Notes under the pieces: model-generated
The model's database searches: none
What the model was told of the DNA's origin: nothing
What the model saw: the letters and a program-made list of their open reading frames with translations, nothing else
Made by a program: the position numbers and the translations under genes
Origin: Agapanthus africanus
Taxonomy: Eukaryota; Streptophyta; Magnoliopsida; Asparagales; Amaryllidaceae
Assembly: GCA_030015575.1 (NCBI GenBank)
Contig: CM057342.1
Span: forward strand, 615,503,348-615,567,347
Direction of reading: 5' to 3'
Length of the DNA: 64,000 nt
Shown: one piece after another, positions 12,069 through 22,790 of the stretch
Numbering within the stretch: position 1 is the stretch's first letter
How the letters are laid out: each line of letters opens with the position of its first letter

Positions 12069-14786
12069 TTTAGCGTATGCTCTTACAAGATTAGATTGGT
12101 TATTATCCTATCTAATCAGGATGGCTTCCATTGCTTTTTATCAAATCTTCCTTCAAAACCTAAAAGGTAAGATTAGCCGGGATTAATTACACCTTACAAG
12201 TTCGCCAATCTTTCAGCCAGGCCAGTGTTGGTACTTTGAGGGAGGTTCCCCGTGCTTTCGCACGGACCTAATTAAAATAAACCTCGTTTTCCCAGAGGCA
12301 TAACCCCGTAAATACCTTTCTAGACACCTACTTGATCGGCTAATTGTCCTGTGTAAAATTCTCCCAGGAGTAACTTTTACTCGCAGTGGGTATTAGGATC
12401 CATCTATCTCATAGAAGCTATACAATCTCATTGCAAATTTCAACACTTGAAATTCCCGATAATGCTTTTACCCCTAACCCCCTTTGACCTTGACAAAGGC
12501 CAACAAACTATAAGAAGTTAGTCAAGTTCAACCCGTCATTTCTTGATTGAAATAAACCCACCCGTACAACCCTTGACAAAAGGCAACAAGGTCGTATGAC
12601 TACCCTAATTCAATCGCATCACATGCTTAAACAGATAAGTACTAGTCAGCTACCGCACACTACGCCTTGACAAAGGCCAACAAATGCAGCACGAATACTA
12701 AATAGTCTTTATCTGAAATGACGGAGGGCTACGCAGGTTTTTCAGAAAACCATGAGCGTAATGAACTCGATATCGTTGTAGAAACATGTGATTTTTGAAA
12801 AGGAGTGTTTTTGAGGTTTTTCTAGTTTCGCTAAAGAGGTCACTCCCGGTGAAGAGATCTCGGCTCTTTTCTCATCGAATAAGGTGCAGGTTATATCATA
12901 TATACCGCGGAGCAAAGCAAGAACTATAGAAGCAGTCAAAAACTAAACCGTGAGTTTGTTGCATCTTCCAGTTTTGCTAAAGAGGCCACTCCCGGTGAAG
13001 GGATCTCGGCTCTTTCCTCATCGAATAAGGTGCAGGGTATATCATATATACCTCTATGCAAAGCAAAACTGTAGCTACCATTTTTTATAAAGTTTTGATT
13101 CTACAACATCTTTTAGATTTCTTTTCTTTTATTAATCTCATTAATAAATCCCATCATTTAAGCTTCCTAAGCATCACAGAAGAAACGAAAATACAACGTA
13201 TGCTTATGCCATCCGCATTCGCCACAATGTTCCGTTATGCACCGTTAGGTTACTTAACTAACGGCATACCGGGACGGGACTAGCACGGGTGTAAAACATA
13301 AGCAACGTTTATTATATATCATATATACAATAATAAAGCATTCGTCTCACGCATATAATATGATCACATCACAGTATATCAGCAGCAGAAGAAACATATG
13401 AAATATTAGATATACTAGGAGGAGCGTGTTTTATATCGAGCCTGTATAAAACACGGATTCCACAGTCACGATGAATAGCCAAACCCACATCCCTAGACCC
13501 CTACGAGAGCGGCAAGTAACCCTGCCAATTCTATGGTTAGGAGACCTGGTCTCGACTCCTCGAGATGGCCTCCCACTGGACCCTAAAACCCGGTTATTTG
13601 TGCTCCCCTCCTTGGGTCTATCCTAATACGGAAAAGTAAATAATATACAATGGTGACATCAACCTCAACCCGGAAGTGCCCCAATAAAAGAATATTACAT
13701 ACAATTGAATTTTACATGAATGAAAATAAAAACCCTCATCTCACATAAAACCCCCGGCTATTCAAAATACGACGATCCAATATAACATATCACATCAACA
13801 CATAATATCTCATATCGTCAACGTAAGCAAGTATGCGTATCCCAATTGTCGTTGATGTATAGCAACGAAGCCGGCGATACACCACATACTACGCTTACGG
13901 TCGCAGAAAAGAAAAGTGAAAAACTACAACATTTGGAATTCACAGTCGCTTTAGACATCGTAAACCCGAAATATCACATATTACGGATTTCATGCCTAAC
14001 TATATGAATTCCACATATTGTATCACATTACAGAATATCATGATGATGTTTAATGTTTCGATCGAATCAACATACACGTACAAATTACCCCCGTGAGCTC
14101 AACACTTGAGCAAAATCGAAACTCAAATATCAAGCCACAGTATCCATGGTCCAGCCGTAGAAGGAGTTAACCAATGCCTCATCTATGATACCGTGGTACC
14201 ACGGCAAACCCTAAGGTTCGTTCGAGGTTCTGTAGGCATAGAATCGAGTTAAGATTAGTATAGTCTTCTAGAGGGACCATAGGGGTACTTGCACGATTCT
14301 AAGAATGTAATCGACTTTGGAAAATTACAACACTTGGAAATTTCAGTGGGGTACAAAATGCGGTGTGTGAAGTTCGATCGAACTGTTAAAAATAGTCAAG
14401 GTTACTAATACAGTGTTAAATAATACGACTACGAATTAGCCCCAGGTCAAAGTAAACATCACATGAAAATTGGGCTAAATAAACAATACTAGGAAACCCA
14501 AATTGGAGACATAAGACCACAGGGGAAATACGGAGTCCAGAGAAAGTGGTGGGTCCGGCCTGGCCAGAATTTCCCCTCCTGTGGCCGGTTCAAAACCGGT
14601 TCCCTCCCTCCGTATTTCTCCCATGTTCATATTTTGGCCCAGAGACCATTCTGCACCTGTTTGAAAAATTTTTAAAGGACTTTTTGTAAAATTTCCAGAG
14701 AGCAAGAATGGGGTTTCCTAATACCGTATTTCGAAGTGATTTTCGTTTTCGTAATTGTTATAACACCGTATCTAGAATTCTAGTTT
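12069..14786 (-). other. Angela-2a leader region without recognisable gag
   Basis: About 2.7 kb between primer site and pol with no gag-like frame. It aligns in blocks with the Angela-1 leader (51187-53394): the exon-like AG|GCTCG block near 13430, the closed structure at 13195-13309, two copies of a block with GTCACTCCC and a CATCGAATAAGGTGCAGG-like stretch (12834-12900 and 12984-13040), and repeated TTGACAAAGGCCAACAA motifs (12488, 12570, 12663). The shared layout shows that the gag-less form is a stable state of this group, not a private deletion. Whether a degenerate gag is hidden needs a profile search. Confidence 0.7.
13195..13309 (-). other. Conserved closed RNA structure in the Angela-2a leader
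   Basis: In sense, GCTTATG pairs with CATAAGC about 100 nt later. The stem is extended by AACGTT against ACGTT with one bulged base. Inside is a hairpin CCGTTAG/CTAACGG (13242-13264). Angela-1 has the same structure at 52123-52238, with GACGT/ACGTC as the outer pair, so the outermost A-T pair is G-C there. A packaging or dimerisation role is possible, as in other retroelement leaders, but is inference. Confidence 0.6.
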
Positions 14787-14800
14787 GGCTCTGATACCAC
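14787..14800 (-). other. Angela-2a primer binding site
   Basis: In sense TGGTATCAGAGCC, one base after the 5' LTR. It is complementary to the 3' end of initiator Met-tRNA, the standard primer of plant copia elements, and fixes the element's orientation. Confidence 0.9.
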
Positions 14801-17012
14801 TGTTGGGCTTCCCTTGCACCTAGTCTAGGGTTTGGTAGCATCACTCATGCCACATTAAAATTTAGAGAGGTGCAAAGCAAGCAAATCATGAATCATGCAA
14901 GAATTTCAAGGGTAACAAAGTTTGTATCACATACAAAGAAGTAAAGAGATAAATATTACAACCTTTGTAGTCCGTTCCTTCACTTCATAAGCTCCGTGTT
15001 GAGGTCCCTTCGCTGTGATCATCATGAACTCCGACTCTCGTGAGGCTCCAAGAGGTGAATGATGCATCTTGCTTGAAGTCTTCTTGATCCAAGATGATCT
15101 ATCTTGAAGAATCTCTAACCCAAGCTTACACTTTACTAATGAAGTAATTAGAGAAGTGAACACCCTAATCTATGTGGCTAGAATAGATGAGGATGATGAA
15201 GTAGGAATATTGCTCTCTTTTATTTTCAATTTCTCACAATTAAACATCACAAATGAAAAGCTAGTGAAGCTTTTCTTCAAGAAGCAAGAAGAAGAAGAAG
15301 AAGCAAAAGCTTTTGTGATGAATAATGAAATTATTGTTATGGTTACAATTGCAACCATGAGTTAAGAATGAGAGTCTTAACTCATGTAGAGAATAAACTA
15401 GAGTTAAGGGTTTGGGTTGGGTTAACAAATATCTACACAAAATATCAAAGGATGAAGACAAAAGGAAAGCTTATGAAGCTTCATGAAAAGCTAACCCAAA
15501 TCCAAACCCTAACTAGGTTTAATCTCTAAATCATTGTTGCATTTGTAACCCTAACTTGTTACAATATTATATATCACATATACAATATATTTTTTAACAA
15601 AAAGAAAATAATACAATTACCATATATCGCATATATATCAATGTATTATCCGGTGAGAAAATGAATCAATAAAGCGAGCTTATATTAGTTAACATAATGT
15701 AATATATCACATATATAATTATACATTAAATAATCGAATCAACACTTGATTCGACAATCCGGCTATATTGCATATAACCGACTAATATAACATGTACCAA
15801 TTCATCGAATCAACACTTGATCCGATGACCCGGCTATATCACATATACCCGGCCGATATCTCATATCGCGAGAATAGAATATGGTATCTCATATCGTATT
15901 ATTCTCGGTCCCGCACATATCACATATGTGCTCCTACTCCGTTTTGCCTGAGCCAGAAAACCTCTGTGTAGGACTCTAAAGAATCGTCAATACGCCGGCA
16001 GTAGGTGATGATCATATCAAACACCCACAAGCTGCAAGCGGTCAGCTAAACGTAACAACCACCCAGGTATTGAGCGATCAGAAGATCAACAAGCAAGCCT
16101 GTACATTCTCCTGTGAATCCAAGCAGTAACACTATCGTACAGTCCGGTCTCTTCGTCTGATATGTCGTATATCAAGTCTAGGGGTGGTAAACGTCAGACC
16201 CCAATAACCGATAAGTCGTGTCGACGTGAGGCTCATAACGGGTCGAGAAACTACTGATAACTCTTACCAGTAGCACTCCATATCAGCCCTGGCCAGGGAC
16301 TTCCAGTTATAGCCAATCGAACACAGCACAACATCAACTCCCTATACCGGGAGAGACGAAACCCCTCCTATTGCTCATTGCCTCCATGTGATTCGGGACT
16401 GTACCTAAAAGCCACCCTTTTGCACGCCCTCTTGGACATGGTAAGGTGGAAATCAAAGCACAGTGGGAATCATACAAGACTCTATGACGATCTCGGGTCT
16501 ACATACTAACCTGTACTAGTGTCACCGGAGAACTGCTATCTGACGATTGGTATAATACCATCTAGGAGTTCTCGGCTAGTCCGTTCAGTGTACCCAGTCT
16601 CCACTGAGCACCCGTACACCATCTTTGATGTCAAACACTATTGGATATGGGATCATCCATCGCCCATCATATGGGTCAAGATGCGTATACGCTAGTCTAC
16701 TCTAGAGTATCGATGCCCTGTCTCGATACTCCCTCGACAAGGAACAGTTATAAGATGTACTCTTTGACTACCCTGGCCCCACTAGTATGATCTTCATCAT
16801 AGTCCTAGTAGTCGAGTACATATCCTAAGGGCTTTATCAACATGTGAGAGCAAGACAGTAAACCAATACAAGTCAACATGTTAAGATAAAGTGAAACCAA
16901 ATATCATACTATCATGTCGAGCAAGAAAGTCCTCTCTTTATATATCCAAGTATCCACTATAATATACATCATATGTACAACAATTGCCTCTAGGGCATAT
17001 ATATAACTAACA
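14801..17012 (-). repeat. Angela-2a 5' LTR (2212 bp, complete)
   Basis: Begins TGTTAGTT and ends ACA next to the primer site in sense, with TG/CA termini. It is a full copy of the LTR broken at 2166-8749 and is the same family as 62065-64000. It contains the hairpin chain at 15734-15931, a GAAGAAGAAG tract (15284-15303), and a conserved hairpin also present in Angela-1 LTRs. Its left boundary shows the exact insertion point of the solo LTR (GACTT at 16300-16304). Confidence 0.92.
15734..15931 (-). other. Chain of 3-nt-loop hairpins in the Angela-2a LTR
   Basis: Six or seven hairpins in a row: TCGAATCAA/TTGATTCGA (15734-15754), TCATCGAATCAA/TTGATCCGATGA (15802-15828), CCGGCTATAT/ATATACCCGG (15830-15852), CGATAT/ATATCG (15854-15868), an imperfect GAGAATA.../...ATTCTC pair (15870-15906) and GCACATAT/ATATGTGC (15913-15931). 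Loops are CAC, CTC or TGC. AT-rich relatives continue leftwards to about 15566. Confidence 0.75.
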
Positions 17013-17636
17013 TATATAGTAGCCGAACATGACTGATCCGAGGACAGTACCTGAGTATTTTGCATGCATAAAATGTTTACCAAGAGGTTTTCAAAAAGTA
17101 GCTATAGTCTCGCTATTTCTTACGTGTCTGTGAGCGACACGAACATTAAAAAGGAAAACCTTTTGGGATATTTTAAAAAGGACGAAACGTATATTTTAGA
17201 AAAACATATATAAGCGTATACTTTTTAGTTACAAATGAGCGTCCGTCACTTATGCCGTGAGTTACGCATCACACGACGATTTAGAAAAGATTTTGCATAT
17301 GTGTCATTCTGTTTTTGAAGGTTTTTCCAAGGATGCGTACTGTACACTTATTATAGTATTTGACTAGTGCATATTGGATTTCAGTAGTGGATTTCGAGAT
17401 CTGTATCTCCATTATAACTCCGATGATATGCGTGCAAATCCAATGATTTGCGTGATTTTTGACGGAGTTCGATTTTGAGTTTTGGACTCGTTTTCAGGCG
17501 CACGCGATGCGCTGTAGTATTTCTATATCTACCATGATTTCGGAGCCCCGTTGATTTGAGCTGATTATTGAAATGTTTTAGTATTTGCGGGTTTAAATTT
17601 AAATTCGGGGACCAAATTTATTTATGGGAGGAAGAT
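17013..17636 (+). mobile_element. Gypsy-A internal region, 3' remnant
   Basis: Sequence just upstream of the 3' LTR. Its last 45 bp resemble the end of the Tekay-B internal region (GGGGACCAAATTT then a purine-rich stretch, compare 31990-32017). No coding domain is recognised. Its left edge is the Angela-2a insertion point, so the rest of Gypsy-A lies left of that element and outside the window. Confidence 0.65.
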
Positions 17637-19048
17637 TGCAACATTTCAGAAAATATAAAATATTATTTTTGGAATTTAATATTAAAATAATATATAACTC
17701 GCGAAAATTACCCGATTTGCGAAATTGGGGTTTTCGTAAAATGGTATAAATATATACCAATATTTATGAAATAATTGGAGATTTAAAATGATTTATTCAT
17801 TTAAAACTATATTTGTTGGATTTGGCATTTTCATAATTAATTATATGCAGTTTTAAAAAAAAACCCGATTAGTGCACTGCTAATCGCGATTAGGCCAAAT
17901 CCGTGTTTCTACAGTTTTCCATGGCTAGTGCACTATGTCATGTTGCATTTTGGTTACATGCTGTGTTCTTGTATTGTTTTTGGGGTGTTATGTGGTTTGG
18001 GTTTTAAAATGAAAAGAAAAATAGGAAAGGGTATTATTGAGAGTGTGAGAATAAGAAAGAGTGAGGGTAAGAAAAAGAGTTAGAATAAGAGAGAGAGGGG
18101 GGGGGGCAGCCACCATTCATTTCGTCCCATTTGTTTTCTCATCATCTTCCTCATCATCTCCCTTCACCTTCACTCCCAAGATTCATCTCCAAATCTTCAT
18201 CAAAACCCTACCACCTCTTCATTAAAGTTGATCCCCTCCTCACCCTCAACACAATGGACCAATCAAAGTTGGATTTTGGAAACTTTGGACAAATTAGGGT
18301 TTTTCTTGAGTTACCCAAATGAGGTATAATTCCTTTCATTTAGTTTAGTTTTTAGTTTCTTAGCATCCTATAGTAGTTTAGTGTTAAATCGATTTATATT
18401 GTAATGTTTGGAAATTTCAAGAGAAGGATTAGGGTTTGAGTTGTGTTGTGGTGATGTATAGTGGCTGTTATAAGACCTTAGTGTTAGAATTCTGGACAAA
18501 ACCAGAGACTAAACAGCAAGATACGAACTTTAGATTTGCCGGTATCGAGTTTTTGTGGATTTATTGATGGTATTAGAGATCTGGGATGACCAGAGATCAT
18601 TATAAATAAAGTTCTCTTAACAGTAATACAAGCAGGCAACCTAGAAGCCACACTTAAAACCTTAGCCCCTAATGCATTAATTCGGCCGCAGATTTATTCA
18701 TTGTGGCCGCAAATTGCGGCCACATTATGGTGGAATTCGATGATTTTTGGTTGGTGAGTCCCTTAGGTGATATCTAGACGAACCCAGTATGCAAAATTCC
18801 CTAGTTTGGCCTATGGTGAAATTTGTGAGTGATTTCCTTCGTTGCTGCATTTGGTATTTGCGATTTATGAAATTGGGTTTTGATATTGATATTGTATTTG
18901 GTCGTTGGATATTTGTACGTCAACGACGTGGGTTGTTTGGTAGTTTTTGCATGCGTAGGCTATAGGTTCTAACCAATGAGCGCACCGTGTGCCGTATTGC
19001 TTTTCAGGACTTGATTTTAATACCATTGCAACTGTGTATTTATTGTAG

Positions 19049-19113
19049 GTACTTTCGCATGGATTCCGAGACGACGAAGCACATCGACTACGGCTGAAAA
19101 AGGAGTTCCGCAG
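19049..19113 (+). other. Candidate 65-bp exon in the Gypsy-A LTR leader
   Basis: Bounded by TATTGTAG before and GTGAGTAG after, the consensus ends of plant introns. The solo LTR has an exon of exactly the same length (6568-6632, minus) with the same ATGGATTCC start, although the rest has diverged. The short frame (MDSETTKHIDYG, then stop) is probably not a functional protein. Confidence 0.45.
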
Positions 19114-20161
19114 GTGAGTAGATCTATATCTACGGGGGAAGTCGGGTGGATGGCGTATAGCACCCCCACAAGTTTTTGATGGAAACCGATATATAGAATA
19201 TGGTTAAGGAAAACTAGGTTAGAAAACTATGGATATGGTTAATAAGATAGTTAGAGATGATAGGAATGATTGAAAATATATATCGAGATATGAGATGAAA
19301 GCTATAGGGATATGACTCTTTGACATGATACGATAGAAATAATGTCTCAAATTGATATATAAGGATATGAAAAGTGAATATAAATCACGATATATATAGA
19401 TGTGTAGTTCCACTAGATTAAGTATAAGATTTTAGTGGCATGTAGTGAGATAAGATAATACGAGCGGATATGATTGATATAGGATATGAAACGAGATGTA
19501 TAAGGATGTGACATGAGATCGATGAATATGACAAGATTGAGATAGATGTGTTATGAGATCGGTCAAATAAGATAAATATATATAAGATGACTTGATGTAA
19601 GATGACTTAATATGATGAAAAGAATGTACGATGTGATATGATGACTTGATTGATACGTCGGTATACGGATGCGAGTCGATATGAGAGGATTAATACCTTT
19701 GCCGGTCCTCTGATATGAGATTGTTATGGATGCAACCTGGGATATAGGTATATAGATATATATAATGTTGTGAATCATGAGTGTTATACCGTACGGGACG
19801 TTAGGTCCGTACCCTCAGTGTCATATAGGTTGATAGGATCCCTAATGGTTTAATGCCGCCGTATGATGATTTACCGTACGTGATGAGTTTTATGATGATT
19901 GATCCATACCCTTGATTAGATGATGCCGTACGATGTCTTATACCGTACGTGATGCTGTGAGGCTGGATGCTGATTGATAGATTCTCCAACTCGGATATGT
20001 TATAGATTTTGATAAACCCTGTCTACACTGCTTAGCTCAGCCTTTATGCAGATGATAGATTGGATATGTATACCAGATAGCATTACGCTTACGATACACC
20101 TTATGCTATGTCCATGATATTATCATTTCATTACATATGCCTGTGCTAGTACACCTACACC

Positions 20162-20228
20162 ATTATCGATGATGCGTATGTTACCCTTACACAGATTGTC
20201 CGGCTTATAAACTTTCATCATCGATAAT
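20162..20228 (+). other. Conserved long-stem LTR hairpin (Gypsy-A)
   Basis: Arms ATTATCGATGATG (20162-20174) and CATCATCGATAAT (20216-20228), 13/13 paired, 41-nt loop that starts with CGTATGTTAC. Confidence 0.8.
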
Positions 20229-21891
20229 TGCTATGCCACTATACAGTAGAATTGCTGCATCATGATATGACTCCTTGCATGATTTACTTGCTATGTTCAC
20301 ATTATTACGATATGTCACATGATATAATGATATTATCACATCACTGTTCCATGTTGCATGATATACGGATATGCTTACATTCTGCTATATATCACATACA
20401 TCATGCTTTACGATTATACGCATTGAGATATGCTATTTTCATGAGATTTCTGGATTTGAGAACCGTGGTTATTTCAAAGGAAAGTATGTATTGTTTTAAA
20501 AACCCGGTTTCTCTTGATATGATATTTCAGTGCGTCCACCATGTGTTTTCTCGGTTCTGAGATTGGCATGTGAAACCCGATTGGAGGAGCGGTAAGCACT
20601 ATCTGCGGGTACATGGTGGACCCGGTGAGGTACTCCGGGGCAAGGAGACTCGTATTGTTAGACGGTGAGCCTGGCAGGGGAGCACTACCTACCGGTGATA
20701 GTATTTGGGCTCGGCGGTTATCCGGAGGATACCGACCGGAGTCGAGGGAGGGATATTGGGCCGACCCGTTCTGCCGGAGCCCGAGCGCCGATCCCGCAAA
20801 CGGAGACCGGACGGAGCCCGAGATATATGAGGATTTATGTGTCGATGTTGGACATGGGTTTCATGATGTTTTGAGTGTCGATGCTGGACACTCAAGTTCC
20901 ATGATTTTTGATGTGTCGCGAGGGACACATGTTGATTTATATCCTCATACTTTCATGCATATGCTTTTATGATATTTACTTGCATGACGTTGTTGTATCA
21001 CCGATTGACACGTGGATGAGATCCACATGCATACATGCATTGTTTTCATTGTGGATGATATCCACATGCTGATAGGTATTTATTTATATTTTTGGCATAT
21101 ATGCAGATACGGTCACCCTAGATATCATAGTATTACCTTTATGACATAGTTGACCTAGGAAATCATTGTTTATTCGATTTCTACCTGATGATGTTTTCTG
21201 CTCACGAGTTGGCAACTCACCCCCGTTGTGCCACAGTTCTTGTAGATTGACCGTATGGATCAGTAGCAGCATCGCTGGAACATAGCTGCATTCGGGTGTT
21301 TTGCTTTGGTAGGTGGTATATGTTGGATCATACCCCTTTTGTATTTATTATTCCTATTGTATCTAGTTAACTCCATCAAATCAGAAACTGGTATTTTTAT
21401 AAGTAGTAAGAGTTAGCAAGATTTGTAGTTGCGAGACTTGAGCGATGGGTTACATGTTCGCTTGGTGGGTTTGATGTCTTGCTTTACTTTATCTTCTGTG
21501 GTGATCTTCGCCGTTGGGCGTCGTATACTTATTTTATGACTTGCATGGTTGTGAATCCGCCGTTTGGCGAAGAGCTAGCTCCCGCTTGGGGATGCCTTTA
21601 TTATCATTATGTATTTGTGGTTTTGGATCAAAATATACAAAGGAGTTGCTGCCCAAATTTTTAAAAGGACGAAACATGTTTTTCAACTAGTAAAATAAAC
21701 TTGCATTTTTCATGTTCCCTTTCCTACGCATTTAAGAAAATATTTGATTTCATCATAATTTTATTTCAAAACTTCACCTCTTTTATTTTCTTTAAAAGGT
21801 TTAGAATTCTGGGTTTCAGCTTACTTGAATTATGTTACGCCTTCAGACGTGATTTAAGTGCCGGTCATGAGCTAAATTTCGGGTCGTGACA

Positions 21892-22052
21892 GTGAGGGTC
21901 TCATAAAGATTTTTTTCCTTATGAATCAAGAGGATCTCGTAGGTGTATTTTCTTCTTAGGAATCGTGAGGATTCCTAAGTGTGCTTTCTCTTTAGAGTCG
22001 TAAGGATCTCACAAGAGAATTTTCTCCCTTACAAGTCGAGAGGACTCGTAAG
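21892..22052 (-). repeat. Hairpin array 1 of the Tat 3' region
   Basis: Five units of about 36 bp. Unit 1 has only its right half because Gypsy-A sits at the loop. Unit 3 is a perfect hairpin, CTTAGGAATC / GATTCCTAAG with loop GTGAG (21955-21979). Unit 5 pairs 9/10, CTTACAAGTC / GACTCGTAAG with loop GAGAG (22028-22052). Units 2 and 4 are bulged. A T/C-rich spacer separates units. Confidence 0.75.
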
Positions 22053-22097
22053 TGGTTGATGAGTTAACTTGTTTCCGAGTCGAAGCATTGCTCCAAC

Positions 22098-22790
22098 GAG
22101 GAGGTCATTGGCTGACGTATTTCTGAGGCGGGGTCATTCATTGGCTGGCATGTTTCCGCGACGGGGTCATTGGCTAATATGTTTCCGTGACGGGGTCATT
22201 GGCTGACGTGTTTCCATGATGAGGTCATTGGATGACGTGTTTCCGAGACGGGGTCATTGGATGACGTGTTTCCATGATGTGGTCATTTGCTGACGTGTTT
22301 CCGAGTCGGGGTCATTGGATGACGTGTTTCCGCGATGGGGTCATTTGCTGACATATTTCCGAGACAGGGTCATTGGCTGACGTATTTCCGCGACGGGGTC
22401 ATTTGCTGACGTATTTTCGAGACGGGGTCATTTGTTGACGTATTTCCTAGACGGGGTCATTGGCTGACGTATTTTCGTGGGGTCATTTGCTGACGTATTT
22501 CCGCGACGGGGTCATTGGCTGACGTGTTTCCGCGACGGGGTCATTGGCTGACGTGTTTCCGTGACGGGGTCATTGGCTGACGTGTTTCCGCGATGGGGTC
22601 ATTGGATGACGTATTTCCGAGACGGGGTCATTGGATGACTTATTTTTGCGACGGGGTCATTTGCTGACGTATTTCAGCGACGGGGTCATTTGATGACGTA
22701 TTTCCGAGACGGGGTCATTTGCTGACGTATTTTCGAGATGGGGTCATTGGATGACGAATTTCAGTGATGGGGTCATTTGCTGACTTGCTC
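22098..22790 (-). repeat. 29-bp minisatellite, about 24 units
   Basis: Units of the form GGGGTCATTGGCTGACGTGT plus TTCCGCGAC, with variants at GGC/TGC/GGA and at the TTTCCGNGA end. I count 24 units by GGTCATT, one shortened. Most carry TGACGT (TGACG is the core bound by plant TGA-type bZIP factors). Tandem repeats downstream of pol are known for Tat/Ogre elements, where the 3' untranslated region is hypervariable. Confidence 0.9.

Larger units (their letters stand above)
2166..17012 (-). mobile_element. Angela-2a: Ty1/copia LTR retrotransposon, degenerate, with a solo LTR nested in its 3' LTR
   Basis: In minus-strand sense the order is 5' LTR (14801-17012), Met-tRNA primer site, long leader, protease-integrase-RT-RNase H, polypurine tract AAGTGGGAGAT and 3' LTR (8749 down to 2166, split at 3605-8037). 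This PR-IN-RT-RH order defines Ty1/copia. The LTR start TGTTAG...ATGCCCTAGAGGC matches the Angela/BARE lineage of cereals. The pol frame carries three in-frame stops and integrase active-site losses, so the copy is dead. No gag is recognisable. It sits inside the internal region of Gypsy-A, since sequence from 17013 belongs to that element. Its left target duplication is outside the window. Confidence 0.85.
17637..21891 (+). repeat. Gypsy-A 3' LTR (4255 bp)
   Basis: Starts TGCAACATTTC and ends GGTCGTGACA. It is a full-length inverted relative of the solo LTR at 3605-8037. Features in order: purine-rich stretch with a G run (18060-18108), likely transcribed leader ending at a GAG|GTATAA donor-like site (18323/18324), candidate 65-bp exon (19049-19113) followed by GTGAGTAGATCT, a 13-bp-arm hairpin (20162-20228), three short GTGTC/GACAC hairpins (20837-20930), and the GAGTTGGCAACTC block followed by TTGTAG (21206-21245). 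The AT-rich first 250 bp are typical of Tekay-like LTRs. Confidence 0.85.

Noticed and set aside
22098-22790. Regular repeat spacing considered as a CRISPR-like array
   Set aside because: Units are contiguous without unique spacers, and this is eukaryotic retrotransposon DNA; it is a minisatellite.
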